Positions 33,456 through 44,055 of a stretch of 64,000 nucleotides of DNA are shown in pieces. Source of the stretch: Leptasterias polaris (lineage: Eukaryota > Echinodermata > Asteroidea > Forcipulatida > Asteriidae); contig JAZGTN010000073.1 in assembly GCA_037783415.1 (NCBI GenBank), positions 5,642,001-5,706,000 of the forward strand. Reading direction: 5' to 3'. Made by a program: the position numbers and the translations under genes. Under the pieces are notes generated by a model. The model did not search any database. It saw nothing but the letters and a program-made list of their open reading frames with translations, and had not been told where the DNA came from. Each line of letters starts with the position of its first letter. Within the stretch, counting starts at the first letter, position 1.

Positions 33456-34899
33456 ATCATGTATCCTGTCAGCTTATTAATATTGCTAGCATTAATGACT
33501 CGCTGTGATAACTGCAGCTTCATTGAGGATTAGTCCCTCGACCTAGTACTAGTGTAGTAGTAGTACTACTTACTACGTAGTAGCTACAAACAACACAAAG
33601 GCCTGTTTAAAATTCAAGGTGTCACAAATTTTCCAAAGTTCATTTTTAATATGACAAGAGTGGCCCTTGAGCCTTGAAACAAAAATGTAAATCTGGTTCT
33701 GAATCCCCTCAAAATGAAGTAAAAGGTGTGTTTTTTTAATTACTTGTAATTTAAATTACTTGTAATTTGTAAATAAAATTAAATTGCACATTACTCCATC
33801 TTAAAGTTGACGCCCAGGTAGCACACGTCACTAGTTGGTTGTTTTTATACAGGTCAATAACCATTTTATGAGTACTCTATTTTAATTCTCAATATCATTG
33901 GTGGAATTCATTGTCAATGTTGGAAAATTTAACTTTAAATTTCTTTTGGGTTTTTTGGGGTTTTTTTTTGGGGGGGGGGGGATTATTAGTATTGGAATTG
34001 TACTTTGATTCCAAGGATGCGACTCCACCAGGGCGTGTTATGTAGTATCTATTTAGATCTAGATCCAAAGGAAACTACAGTAATCCCTGTAGCTGCTGTA
34101 TGGCTCCACCCAGCCGGCCAGCCAGTCCATGTTTTTGATTTTCCAATGTATTATTAATGTAATTGTATGACGTACGATTTACACTTTAATAATATTTATT
34201 ATAGCCTAGTTTCTCTGTCCTTTCTCTATAGTTTTACTTAGTTTGTAAAGTTGTTACACTTACCAGAGTTTCCCTCCACAAACAGTTACAGACATAACAT
34301 CAACTTGAGCCATACTTTGTATTACAACTTGTACAAGTTGTGTACAAAATATGGCTCAAGTTCACGTAACGTCTGAGAAAAAAAGTATCAACCCTGTGAG
34401 AGTGCTGCCATCTTTGTTTTGAGCCACCAAGCGGCGGCCGTGGCCAACATTATTTATTTTTTGCTCCACATTTTGCTACGGCTTTTGGTCACTTTAGATG
34501 CTTTCCAGGGCTATTAAGTAGGACTAGTACCTCACTTAAAGATATTAAAATTAGGAAAATTACATGACTTGTATTAATGTATCTATCTACTTACTGTAGG
34601 CCTAAGATAATGGGAAAAATAAAATGTACGTTGGCTCGCAGGAGGCGAGACTGCACCAGTGCTGTAGGAGGGACCTGGGCTAGGCCTAAAAACTGTGGTC
34701 GATGCTTTGGCGTGTCGCCTGATTTGCTAAATAAAAGCTTATAAAATGTTAACCAAACATGCTTACCGTTGCATTTAATTCTGTCCCCTATCTCCTTCCA
34801 AATGTCCAGCTTCTTTCTCACGTCTTTGAAGGCTTCGCTTGACTTATCATACAGAATTTCGTTCTTTTCTACCTCTAAAATAAGTTTTTCGTCATCCAT
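31708..34899 (-). CDS. Harbinger-encoded MADF-BESS protein, three exons
   Basis: Join on the minus strand of 34899-34767, 32472-32313 and 32101-31708, giving 228 residues. All junctions are GT/AG (GTAAGC, GTAAGT donors; TTTGCAG and CTCTAG acceptors) and stay in frame. Residues 1 to about 97 form a MADF (Myb/SANT-like trihelix) DNA-binding domain with W34 in DIWKEIGDRI and W52 in RKRWTNIRDAF. The middle is Ser/Thr rich with a basic TPRKR (about 153-157). Residues 179-213 fit a BESS motif, a protein-interaction helix pair. Autonomous Harbingers usually carry such a second gene, whose product helps the transposase enter the nucleus and find the transposon ends; that role here is inferred from the family. 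Exon 1 and exon 2 are separated by the transposase's second exon on the other strand. Confidence 0.88.
32150..32297 (-). mobile_element. Half of a family B MITE forming most of an intron
   Basis: From TTAAAGGCACTGAACACGTT to GAAAAAACACCCTT this is the reverse complement of the right half of the copy at 46266-46642. It fills about 147 of the 211 bases of the second MADF-BESS intron (32102-32312). Confidence 0.8.
32473..32527. promoter_or_regulatory. 55-base segment with back-to-back splice acceptors
   Basis: Between MADF-BESS exon 2 (minus) and transposase exon 2 (plus). It must supply acceptor signals in both directions: TTTGCAG on the minus strand and TTTATGTCAG on the plus strand. Confidence 0.7.
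33456..34766. other. Harbinger 3' side, non-coding
   Basis: Downstream of the transposase stop and within MADF-BESS intron 1. Contains TAC/GTA-rich palindromic sequence near 33545-33590, a G12 tract (33970-33981) and a hairpin (34302-34362). AATAAAATTAAA near 33771 could serve as a poly(A) signal for the transposase. Confidence 0.5.
34302..34362. repeat. Near-perfect 61-base palindrome
   Basis: AACTTGAGCCATA at the left pairs with TATGGCTCAAGTT at the right and ACAACTTGTACAAGTTGT sits at the centre, leaving almost no loop. Weaker pairing extends to about 34290-34375. Confidence 0.85.
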
Positions 34900-36767
34900 T
34901 TTGTTTTATTTTTTGGGAGGTAAAAAGTTGCCGGCCGCGTGACGTAATACCAAAGGTGGACTCTGATTGGTCAATGGAAAATATCGGACCTACAATGCCT
35001 AAAAAATCGCGCCAGGATTGATCGGAACGATACGTATCGTTTTGCTCCTTGTTTCCGTTCACGTTATCGCATGCTGTGTGACTTGTAGCAGTACTTGATA
35101 ATGGGGAGCGATTTATTTTCTCTTCTCGTTCTCGTTCTCGTTCTCGTTATCGAGGCCTGTGTGTGACCGGGCCTTTACGGGCAAATCGCATTTTGGCTTG
35201 CAGGCGCGTCAAGCGCTCAAATTATTAACGCAGCCGCGTCGTTCATTAACCAATCATGCAATGAGTTTTGTGAAATGTGCGCGTGCTGCACGCCGTTCTC
35301 ACGCGTAACGCATGACTGTGTGTTCCAAATTGCCCGTAAAGATGGCCGATTTACGTCATACTGCAACCTATCTATAAGTATTTTTAGGTACTTACTTTGC
35401 ACAAGGTGGGCTTTAAAAAAAACGTTAAAAATCACCATATACAAATAATAAAAAATCCTTCAAGATGTACCTCGAGAGAGGGCGGTCTTGTTAACAGTTC
35501 ATATAATTATTCTCAAAACCAATGACCCGCAAATTTGTATTTATTTATTTATTTATTTATTTTTGGGTCGACCAAAATTGCCATTTTCTTTTCAAGACCA
35601 ATTTGTTTTTCAAACAGTGCTCCGATACAGTGTGCATCCATTACTCGTATGTCCCATTGAATTCCAAGCTTACTCACATAGAACTTATGCACATGAAGTC
35701 ATGTAGCTAGGGCACCCTCATCAGCTAGATATAAGAAGGTTTCTCATTGGTCTATCCTGTCAGTGCGCGTACATAGATGTTTGTTTTCCATTGTTTCATC
35801 TTCGTTTTACCTGTAAGATGGCATCAGGTGTTCGCATCTCGAAAAAAGGGCATAATTATAAAAAGGCAACGAAAATAATTATATCTAACAAACACAAACA
35901 ACAAAACAACCTCAAAATGTCTTCGTTACTCTTTAGAAACGTTTGAGAACCTTCCAGCAAAATGACTAAATCGTGGTCTGTTTCCACAAATATTCGAAGA
36001 CACGTAAAAACGAGACAACTCCTGACACTGCGACAGAAGGGTTTTTAGTCGTCAAATAACAACAATTGTGCAGGGGTTATTACTATTTTGTCTAATAGCG
36101 CCCTCTCTTGACTTGATTGCCTTCAGCCCATGTTTATCCGAGACACGGGACAAAATCCCTAATGATACCGACCAAGACTCACGGGTCTGTATCATTACAA
36201 AACTGTTGCTTACCCAGGTCTTCAGACTATTGTTTAATGAGTAAATAACTTTTTGAAACTCAACGGCGAGTGAACCTTTTAAATTATTCCGAAAATTCGT
36301 CAGATGATAAAAGTTTGTTGTGATGAGCAACAGTTAATGACAGAGGCGAGTAGTGACTGGCGAGTTGAAACTGTCATCACCGTCAGCCCCTGTCATGGCA
36401 ATGCTGGATGAAGAAAGACCTCTCTCAAACTGTGCCAAATATTTCTGTTATGTGTATGTCTTTTCCAGGCTGTTGAACCCACGTGGCTGACTATCTAGTT
36501 CCTCCATCGCTCGAGGTCTGTTTCCTTTTCCCGGAGAGAGGTTGCCAATCTGTTGTGATTTCTGTTGTGATTTTGCCCCATCTTTCGTATTTTGTTCTAA
36601 TTATAGGTGTCCAGCCCATCTCCGTTTTTATACATTTTTGCTGTTACTAATAATGCATTGTTTGATCCCTGATCTGAGAATTGTTTTGCGGTCTCTCTTA
36701 GTGCCTCCAAGCATCATTCGTTCCAAGCTCCTTTGAACTGTTTGAATTTTTCTCTCCATTTCCTAAT

Positions 36768-37026
36768 TAGACCGTATCGAATATGACGTTACCTTTCAAA
36801 TGCCCCACAACATGGCGTCTGTGGGCGTGCGTGTGCGTGTGCCATAGAAATCAAATCAGGAACGCAGAGTGCATGAAAGCGGCCATATCATAGGACAGGC
36901 CGTATGCGCGTGTAAACGCGTCTTAGCGTTCCTGGTTTGATTTCTATGGCACACGCACACGCACACGCTCACAGTCGCCATGTTGTAGGCATTATTGAAA
37001 GGTAACGTCATATTCGATACGGTCTA
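36768..37026. mobile_element. MITE family G, unit 2 copy, uninterrupted
   Basis: 259 bases from TAGACCGTATCGAATATGAC to the inverted GTCATATTCGATACGGTCTA. It is the empty-site version of the element at 24096-24529. Confidence 0.9.
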
Positions 37027-37439
37027 TATACAAAGTCCATGTTTCACTTCCATACGTCACGGTATTAGAAACTCAGTTTTCATTATACAAGATGGGGCAG
37101 TAGTGAACAGCTGTTAGGTTAGTCTTGATTGGCGACGATGTTTTTTGTTTTAGCCACCGGTAGAGGGCGCTACAACGACTGTTTGGTCGGGCTGACTCAG
37201 AAGGACTGGGCAAGTCTATAAATCTTGATCCAGATGTTCGTGTGATACAGATATCTCTTCTCCAGTAATTCGTGTTGCGATGATCGCACTACGTTAAACA
37301 AAATGAACCGTCGCCAATCAAGACTACTGTTAGGTTGATTATGCAGAAGAAAGAGAGAAAAAGACAATTGCTTCGGTGCGTTTGGTTTCCCCGGTTGAGT
37401 CAGTGTTTTGTTTTGTTTTTTATTTTATTTTATTTTTGC

Positions 37440-37457
37440 GGGGGGGGGGGGGGGGGG
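37440..37457. repeat. G tract of 18 at the end of duplication unit 2
   Basis: The matching tract at the unit 1 end (24945-24957) has 13 G. The duplication junction falls 6-17 bases after it. Confidence 0.9.
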
Positions 37458-37463
37458 CAAAGT

Positions 37464-38750
37464 GCCACGCCCTTGGCCTCATCCGCTCGCGCGTTTATAA
37501 TCTCCACAATTCAAAAAGTGATATTTTCAGCCAGCCTGTCAATCTCTCTTGTAACGGTCTCACCATAACCTTGAGCAGCCCTGGTGAGTAACTAATCATA
37601 ACTTAAAATATTAATCCTAAAAAAAATGTTCACTTTATCATAGTTGACTCTTTTACACAGTCACATGAAAAACCGGTAGCCCCCAACCAAAGTATGAAAT
37701 CCATTACCCAAGTAATTTTAGATGTTTAAATAAATCCCATGACATCTTGGCGTGGTGCCTAATACCTGAAGTTCAATTTTGGCATTTTTTAATGTGTGCT
37801 TCGAGCAGTGACAATAATTTATTGAATAGCCTTGCCTTCCACGGGGGGACTATGAGAGCTCAGAATGTGGGCTTCTATAATTGAGACTTCCTTCACTTTG
37901 ATTGAGTTCAAAGATGATACAAAATGATTAAAGATAAGATTGGGGTGTGGGCTGGGGGTGTCCGAGGAAGGTTTCATTGTGGAACCCCGTCCTGGGTCGT
38001 CCGGCCTTCTATTTTCCTCTTCGGCCGACCACGGCCTGGGGTTTTATTACCCTGTTTAACCTACGGTATTCCTACTCACCCCAGGTAAGAGATGGAATAA
38101 ATAAGGTGAAATTGCAAGTGTTGAAAATGTAACCCCTTTATGTATAATTTAAAAAATAAAAATACAATAAATATAATTGGTGTACGGTAATAACTTTGAT
38201 GGTCCACAACGTGACGAAGAAATTATATTGTCACATATCAAACGCTTCCTTGCCCTATAATTGATAATTATGTTAAATTTGAATACAATTTAGTAACAAT
38301 CGTTTTCTCATGACTAAATAAACAAATAAAATATTTACAATTTCGAACCACTCATAATAATAAACGGAAAGGCTGCATGCATAGGATACTTGTTATAAAA
38401 CGGTCACAAATATTATACACGCCCTCTGTTGACAGTCAAACTACCCCAACGGCTGTTGCATGATCGTCAGGCACCAGGCTTCAGTCAATCTAACTATCAA
38501 CATAAAACATTATCCAGCCTTATGAAAATCGAAGGGAGAGGTTAATTTTCATGATCGACTCGATTTATATACCAGTTAGTTTTAAGTAACAATAAACAAC
38601 AATTAATAAAAAGAGGAAGAAATAATCATCATCAAATGAATCTGGTATGGGGGGGGGGGGGGGTGTCCAATCTAGGGGATGGAAGTCGACAATGGTTCAA
38701 TATAAGGAATTAACTACACACTGGAAAGCTTATCGTGGATGAAAAAATAG
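37464..38750. other. Unique sequence after the duplication, no firm gene
   Basis: Two open stretches end at good donor-like sites: one runs up to CCTGGTGAGT at about 37579-37588 and one up to CCCCAGGTAAGAG at about 38081-38093. I recognise neither product, so they are noted only as possible exons. A G15 tract lies at 38649-38663. Confidence 0.3.
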
Positions 38751-39096
38751 CGTGTCGTGGCCGAGTGGTTAAGAGCATCGGATTCAAGTTCTGGTGGTTT
38801 AATCATCGGGGTGTGGGTTCGAGTCCCGGTCATGACGCTTGTGTCCTTGAGCAAGACACTTTACTATAATTGCTTCTCTTCACCCAGGGGTATAAATGGG
38901 TACCTGCAAGGGTAGAGGTTGAAATTGTGTTTGAAAAAACCTTCGGAGCGCTACGGTAGCACAGGGTTGTATACTCCCCAGGGAGCTGAGAAAGATTAAA
39001 GGGCCCAATGACCAGGGCACTAATGTAAAGCGCATTGAGACGTTACATTGTATTGTGAAATGCGCTATATAAGAACTAGTTATTATTATTATTTTT
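38751..39096 (+). mobile_element. SINE family 1, nearly complete
   Basis: A tRNA-derived head with A-box (TGGCCGAGTGGTTAAGAGC) and B-box (GGGTTCGAGTCCCGG) is followed by TGTCCTTGAGCAAGACACTT and CACCCAGGGGTATAAATGGG. A 3' part with GCGCTATATAAGAACTAGTT runs into a TTATTATTATT tail. The order gives the plus strand. Related pieces occur at 40895-40985, 41870-42197, 48470-48550, 50940-51025 and 62003-62290. Confidence 0.88.
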
Positions 39097-39494
39097 ACCG
39101 CTACCCCAAATCAATTTCAATTACCAAACACAGAATCAGTAGTTCCGAAATTGTCCTTGATGGAAAAAACCCCCAAATCCCCACAAGCTCAGCTGACGGT
39201 CAACTCCTAAATATATCAAACAAAAATGACAAGTCAACTTGACATTCAGCCAATAAACTGCCAATAAACTGACCTTGTCAAATCGTGCGGCAAATGATCC
39301 CTGCGAATATAAAAATACGTCCGTTTTGAAATAATAAAAGATTTGTTTAGTAGTATCGCTGTCAACTTCAGTTTCAGATGGTATTAAAAACGTACTTGGG
39401 CACGCAATTCACGAAAGAGTGTCCAGAACAATTGGTATTTGACATTAAACAGTTGTTGTGTGAGAGATTACGCGGGCGGGAGGAAGAGCTGTTT

Positions 39495-39712
39495 TAAAGG
39501 GACACGTTGCCTTCGGACTGGGCCATAGAAATATTTCTATTTCTATGGACTGGGCGCTTTGGGCTATAACAAGCGTTTGATGTGAAATGAACACGGTCGG
39601 AAAGATGTTTTAAAAGTAGAATATAATGATCCACACAAACATTCCTCAAAACTGTGTGGTTTTCCTTTTATTCGTGAACTAACACGGTCCGCCATTTATG
39701 GGAGTCAAGAAG
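39495..39712. mobile_element. Dispersed repeat beginning AAAGGGACACGTTGCCTT
   Basis: TTTAAAGGGACACGTTGCCT at the left, then AGAAAGATGTTTTAAAAGTA, CACACAAACATTCCTC and ACACGGTCCGCCATTTATGG. I recall this type of sequence as an abundant interspersed repeat in echinoderm DNA, but cannot check it here. Only one copy lies in this window. Confidence 0.4.
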
Positions 39713-41404
39713 GGACTGCATAGGCTTTATAATTTGGAGATAAAAGGCGCCCCACTGCTGCGATATCATACGCATATTAATGATATATTATTCCTAATCA
39801 GCCCATCGTTTTGTACACCACAAAATTACTGTTCTCAACAGCCTTATATATTACTGACCCATAAAATCATCTCCACACCTTTCTCTGGTTATTCAAATTG
39901 AAAGTAGGCCAAGTATAGGAGCATCTGTAGATGCCAGACAGATTAAAACCCTACCGAGGACAAACGTACTCCTCACTATTTCGTGTTGGCGCCTTTTTTG
40001 GAGTCAAACTTGACGTCGGCTGCCGTGCACGTGTGGTTGCTTCACGTGATGTGTGAGCGTTTTATGCACAGTATATCATCGCGGCGAATTGATTTTAAAA
40101 CTGATGCAGAGGACCATGACTTAATTAATTGTCTGTGTATAACTCATTAAAATTACACGATTCAATTTAAAAGGTTAATTGGCCCTAGCCCTTGTTAAAA
40201 CAAATTGAGTCAATAATTGTGACTGCACGAAATATCCAAACGTCTATTCTCCGAAACACCGTGCGAAATACAAGTTCGGTGATTTACAATGCGGCATGCA
40301 CTGTCTTTATTTTCGTCGTTTGGATGTTGTAGGACGACGCAACATTAGCAATATCGCTACCAAGTCATTGATGTACTGTGACAACCATTATAATCAAGGG
40401 GTTTGCGCATGATCTAGAAGTCTCCAAAAAGTCTGCTTCCGACTTCGGCTGGGCGGTGTCTAACCATAAGGAATACAGGTCGAATTGCTTTGAAACTAAG
40501 GGAATATTTAAGAGAGTCGATTGGAATTGGATTTCATCTCTCATCATTAGTCATTACAGGACGATTCTCCCGTAACAACATTTAGAGCCAATTTCCACAA
40601 CACCAGGGGAAGAACAGCCACGATCCGGTGTGTGTATCTCGTCAATATATACTTGACCTCTTGGAGATCAAAACGGGTGACCTGGATGAGGTCAGGTGAG
40701 GAGTTGAATTCCACTGTCAAGTCACGGCTGCTCTGTACCTAAGGATGATGCAGAATCTTTTAGTCTAAGGATTAGACAGAGCTTATTCAGTTGTCACGTA
40801 ATCTTAAGTCTTATTTTCTTCATAAATGATTTTGTACTTATCCTTTAATACTATTATATTCATCTTTAAGGCCATGCCACACGAGGCAACCAACTGAGTC
40901 ACTTGAGTGAGGGTTCGAGTCCCGGTCGTGACATAGTGTGTCCCTGAGAAAGAAACTTGACTATAATTACTTCACATTTCGCTGCATCCTCATGATGGCT
41001 GCAGGAAGGAAGAAGAGAGGAAGAAGGAACACCCGGAAGCTACTCACACATAGTACAACAATTATAGTACAAATTTAAAGCCGTATAAAAGTATGACTAA
41101 GACATTCATCAGCAATTTCACCTGTATCCTCAAGTCCCACTCAACTAGATTTATTTACAATTATATCACAGTAATGTGAATCGTTTCAGTTAGCTAACCT
41201 CATCGGCTGCACTTTAAGCAACATACAGCAACAGAGTCCAACCCCCTGAAGATGATCAGAGCATCGAATCGTAGATTTGTTAAACCACACCGGTGCTTTT
41301 CAAAACCACCACAACTCACAGAGAGTTTTTTATGTTCACTCTTCTGGTCCATATTTAATTTATTATCCTAACGCCTAATCTCGAGCACTGGAATCAAGTA
41401 TATT
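39713..41404. other. Non-coding stretch, with a SINE fragment
   Basis: Nothing recognised except a family 1 SINE head fragment at about 40895-40985 (GGGTTCGAGTCCCGG) and a hairpin-plus-GAA motif at 41246-41272. Confidence 0.45.
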
Positions 41405-41640
41405 ATCGGGTTGGCGTAGTGGTATCTTTCCTCGCCTTCCACCTCTAGGACCCCGGTTCGAACCACGCCGGTGGCACTACGGGGATTGGGTTTTCAGTCC
41501 CTACCTGATTGCGCGGGTTTTCCCTGGAATAATTCTCTAAGGTTTTCCTCCCACATCTAAAACTGAAACTTCCTTCCTTGTCTTCTCTCCATGGGTTTTT
41601 GGCTAGTACTGTGATTAAGTTTGCTTTTCTGAGAGTCCTT
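41405..41640 (+). mobile_element. SINE family 2 copy
   Basis: Head GGCGTAGTGG and CCCGGTTCGAACCACG, then TTTTCAGTCCCTACCTGATT, GCGGGTTTTCC and CCACATCTAAAACTGAA, as in the copies at 22100 and 29022. Confidence 0.75.
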
Positions 41641-41869
41641 GGCTTCACAATCAGAATATTTAAAAAAAGTTGTTACTGCAATCGTAAACCTAGGTTACAC
41701 TGGACTCAAGCTCTGGTGTTTCTGACCTTGTAGGCAAAATAATGAGTGCTTTGAGACGCCATCATTGTGTGATATAAATAATGTTGTTATTAATAATATC
41801 AACCAAATAGCACCTTTGCCCCATGATTGAAAGCGCCGTGACAGGTGTGACAGGTGCAACAGGTGCAAT

Positions 41870-42197
41870 ATGCTTTGAATTGTTAGACCTTCATTATAGC
41901 ACCTTGAAAGGGTTACTGTAATTTTCACAACGTGCTGCGGCGCCATCTTCAGCCGACTATGCCAGGAACACCGGGGCAAACACCTTTCCTTACAGCGATA
42001 GGTGTCACTGGGTTCTGTAATGTGCATTAATACAGCACCGGGGGGACCAATGGTTTTACGTCCCATCCGAAGAACGATGCAATGATGGTGAAGGGTCTTG
42101 CGGACACAAGTGGCATGACAGGGAATCGAACCCACATCCTGCTGATCAGAAACACACACCGGCTTGAGTCCGGTTCGCTTGACCCCTCGCCAATGAC
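41870..42197 (-). mobile_element. SINE family 1, minus-strand copy
   Basis: The reverse complement reads GCGAGGGGTCAAGCG (A-box like), GGGTTCGATTCCC (B-box), then GGGACGTAAA and CCCTTTCAAGGTG, matching the order seen at 62003-62290. A long antisense open frame (41695-42255) across it is a repeat translation. Confidence 0.75.
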
Positions 42198-44055
42198 ACA
42201 CCAACAAAAAGTCCCTTTTGTTTAAAGTATCTTTTGTTTGAAGTATACATCGCATCGCTCTACTTACTTTTGAATGAAATTATGTTTCTGAAAACTTTAA
42301 AACGAGGCTGTAGGCCTGAACGCCTTTTGTTCCGAAAACGAGGCTACATTACGGTTTCACAAAGTAATCGTGCTCAAGAGTTATCATGAAATAAATAAAT
42401 TGAATCCAATGTAGTCAAAGCTACAACGGAGGCTCAAACAGCAAATTGGGGTTTTCACAAACATAGTTATCGTCAATGCCTGGTACAGATTGAGAAAACC
42501 CACCTTCCTGGCCCCCTGAATAGTCGCAACAGTAAGAGTGATACTGAATGTGATCCATGAGTCAGCAATGCACCCCTCCTCCTCCCCTCAACCACCCCCG
42601 GCAATCTAGTCCCAAAATGTTTAACCAAAAGTCCTTGGTTCATGTTACTTTAAGGCCCAACCTTCAGCAGTCAGATTAAGTAATGTTGGACTAGTAATCG
42701 AATTAGTGAGATAGGGGTTTAAGACACAAAGTTGAGAACCTATCCATTAGAGCAGACACATACACTCCCCCTCACCAAGTAGTGTGTAATTAACGAACAT
42801 GTGTTTAGTCTGCTGCCAGTGTAATCTTTTACATGCCATTCATTTAAAAGACACATCTTGGGTTGGCACCCATTTCACTCGAAGTTAGTGAATTGGTGAA
42901 CTAAATACTCACACTGTGTTATTTCTTGCGATTTAAAATTTAGGGTACAACGACAATGCTCGAAGGACTTGCAATCACAAGGTTGTGGGTCGAATCCGGC
43001 CAAGCTAACCACTATTTCACAACGACTAGAATAAGTATTGTCGTCTAGTTGCTGAATCACTATTTATTGGTTTGTGCAATTCATAACCATAGACATTAAA
43101 CCATGTGAATAAAGTGAGAGATTGGCTGTTGCCAGTTTGGCGTTCTTATATCACCCTTTTGTAAGAGCTTTTATCGGGAATATCATTTCAACAAACACAT
43201 TTACAAACACCCCAACAAACAAATAGCTGGAGTGAAATCTTGAAATCGTCTTTACTCCATTGTTTCACTTTCATCGTCCCTAACGTGCTTAAAGGAACTC
43301 TTCTTCCTCGTGTATTTAAAGGAACTAACCCTCCCCGTGTCACCCTCTCTACGTGTTTAAACCCTCCCTGTGTTTAAAACCCTTCATGCGTGCTTAAAGG
43401 AACTCACACTCCCCAGTGTTTTAGAAAGGAAAATGTTTTTGTCAGGGAATCTTCAGAGTCTCGAATCATGAACGGGAGGCGGAAGTTCTTCCTGTTGTGC
43501 ATAATATACAATTTGCTGTATCATCCATGTATGACACCATAGCTTCGGACTTACACAAGCCCTTCCTATAACAAGAACTTATCTGTCTTTGTGTATCAGC
43601 AGTATCCCTTAAGCTGGTACATCAATGGATTTAGAAACATTCGTTACTCATGCTTTCTGTTGGCTTAATTTCAATCAAAGTGTACAGAGGGTGAGATCCA
43701 AGTTCCCCAACGAAACCAGTTTTCTCCTGAAGACCAGCAGATTGTACTGTTTGAAACGTCGATACCACACAAATTCTTCTCAGAACCAACACATCTACCA
43801 AAAGAGTTCTATACATGGTTGTACCCGAAAGTTAGTTTTTCTTAAAAAGACAGTTGTTTGAAAGACTGTCTTTTGAAAACAAAACTCACAAAGAAGCTTT
43901 ATGTCAAATAATATACAGCAACAATGCAAGTACAATCTAATATTGGATCTGTACAACTTAAGCAAGGCTTTAAGTAAAGAGTAATTTTAATGGAATTGTT
44001 CTCGTTCAGCAGGCAAAGTGACTTTGGACCATGACTCAACATCCAAGCTGAAATT
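42198..44055. other. Non-coding, repeat-rich
   Basis: A tRNA-like B-box fragment lies at about 42975-42998 (GTGGGTCGAATCC). A degenerate array of TTTAAAGGAACT/CCCTCC words lies at about 43255-43430, and a hairpin-GAAACGTC motif at 43727-43760. No gene is recognised. Confidence 0.45.
43727..43760 (+). other. CTGAAGA-hairpin-GAAACGTC motif
   Basis: CTGAAGA, a short stem-loop, then GAAACGTC: the order of a hammerhead-ribozyme core (CUGANGA, stem II, GAAA). Similar motifs occur at 41246, 45217 and 48306, and related reversed ones at 18698, 25685, 50037 and 56451. No activity can be claimed from sequence alone. Confidence 0.35.

Larger units (their letters stand above)
29705..35174 (+). mobile_element. 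Complete PIF/Harbinger DNA transposon, 5470 bases
   Basis: The ends are AGGGCCGGTCCCAC and, as reverse complement on the right, AGGCCCGGTCACAC, matching at 12 of 14 positions and flanked by TTA duplications. Next to the ends lie inverted subterminal arrays of CGAGAACG/CGTTCTCG-type words (left about 29718-29760, right about 35120-35155), likely transposase or partner binding sites. It encodes a spliced transposase (plus) and a spliced MADF-BESS protein (minus), both intact as read, so the copy may be or recently have been autonomous. It carries internal passengers: a tRNA-like foldback (30905-31110), half of a family B MITE (32150-32297), a C tract (30580-30602) and a hairpin (34302-34362). 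Confidence 0.93.
29678..35374. mobile_element. MITE family T, reversed copy split by Harbinger
   Basis: The left piece 29678-29704 (GATAGTTCCCAG...CATCTTTA) and right piece from 35175 (TTACGGGCAA...CTATCTA) together correspond to the element at 17139-17364 in reverse orientation. Unit 1 has the empty site GACAATAAGT at 22741-22750, so this insertion followed the duplication. The Harbinger element then landed in its inner terminal repeat. Confidence 0.88.
24975..37463. repeat. Tandem segmental duplication, unit 2
   Basis: Direct repeat of 17990-24963. It is 12489 bases long because of one 5.7-kb insertion (29678-35374) and 6.8 kb otherwise. An 11-base filler (24964-24974) joins the units. Confidence 0.93.

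Noticed and set aside
17990..37463. The tandem duplication as an assembly artefact of two haplotypes
   Set aside because: Not fully excluded, but the units are joined by a filler and differ by a private MITE, a private 5.7-kb insertion and a 71-base deletion. Both flanks of the pair are unique, which fits a real tandem duplication.
41695..42255. 186-codon minus-strand frame
   Set aside because: It follows a minus-strand SINE head and body; the product has no domain.
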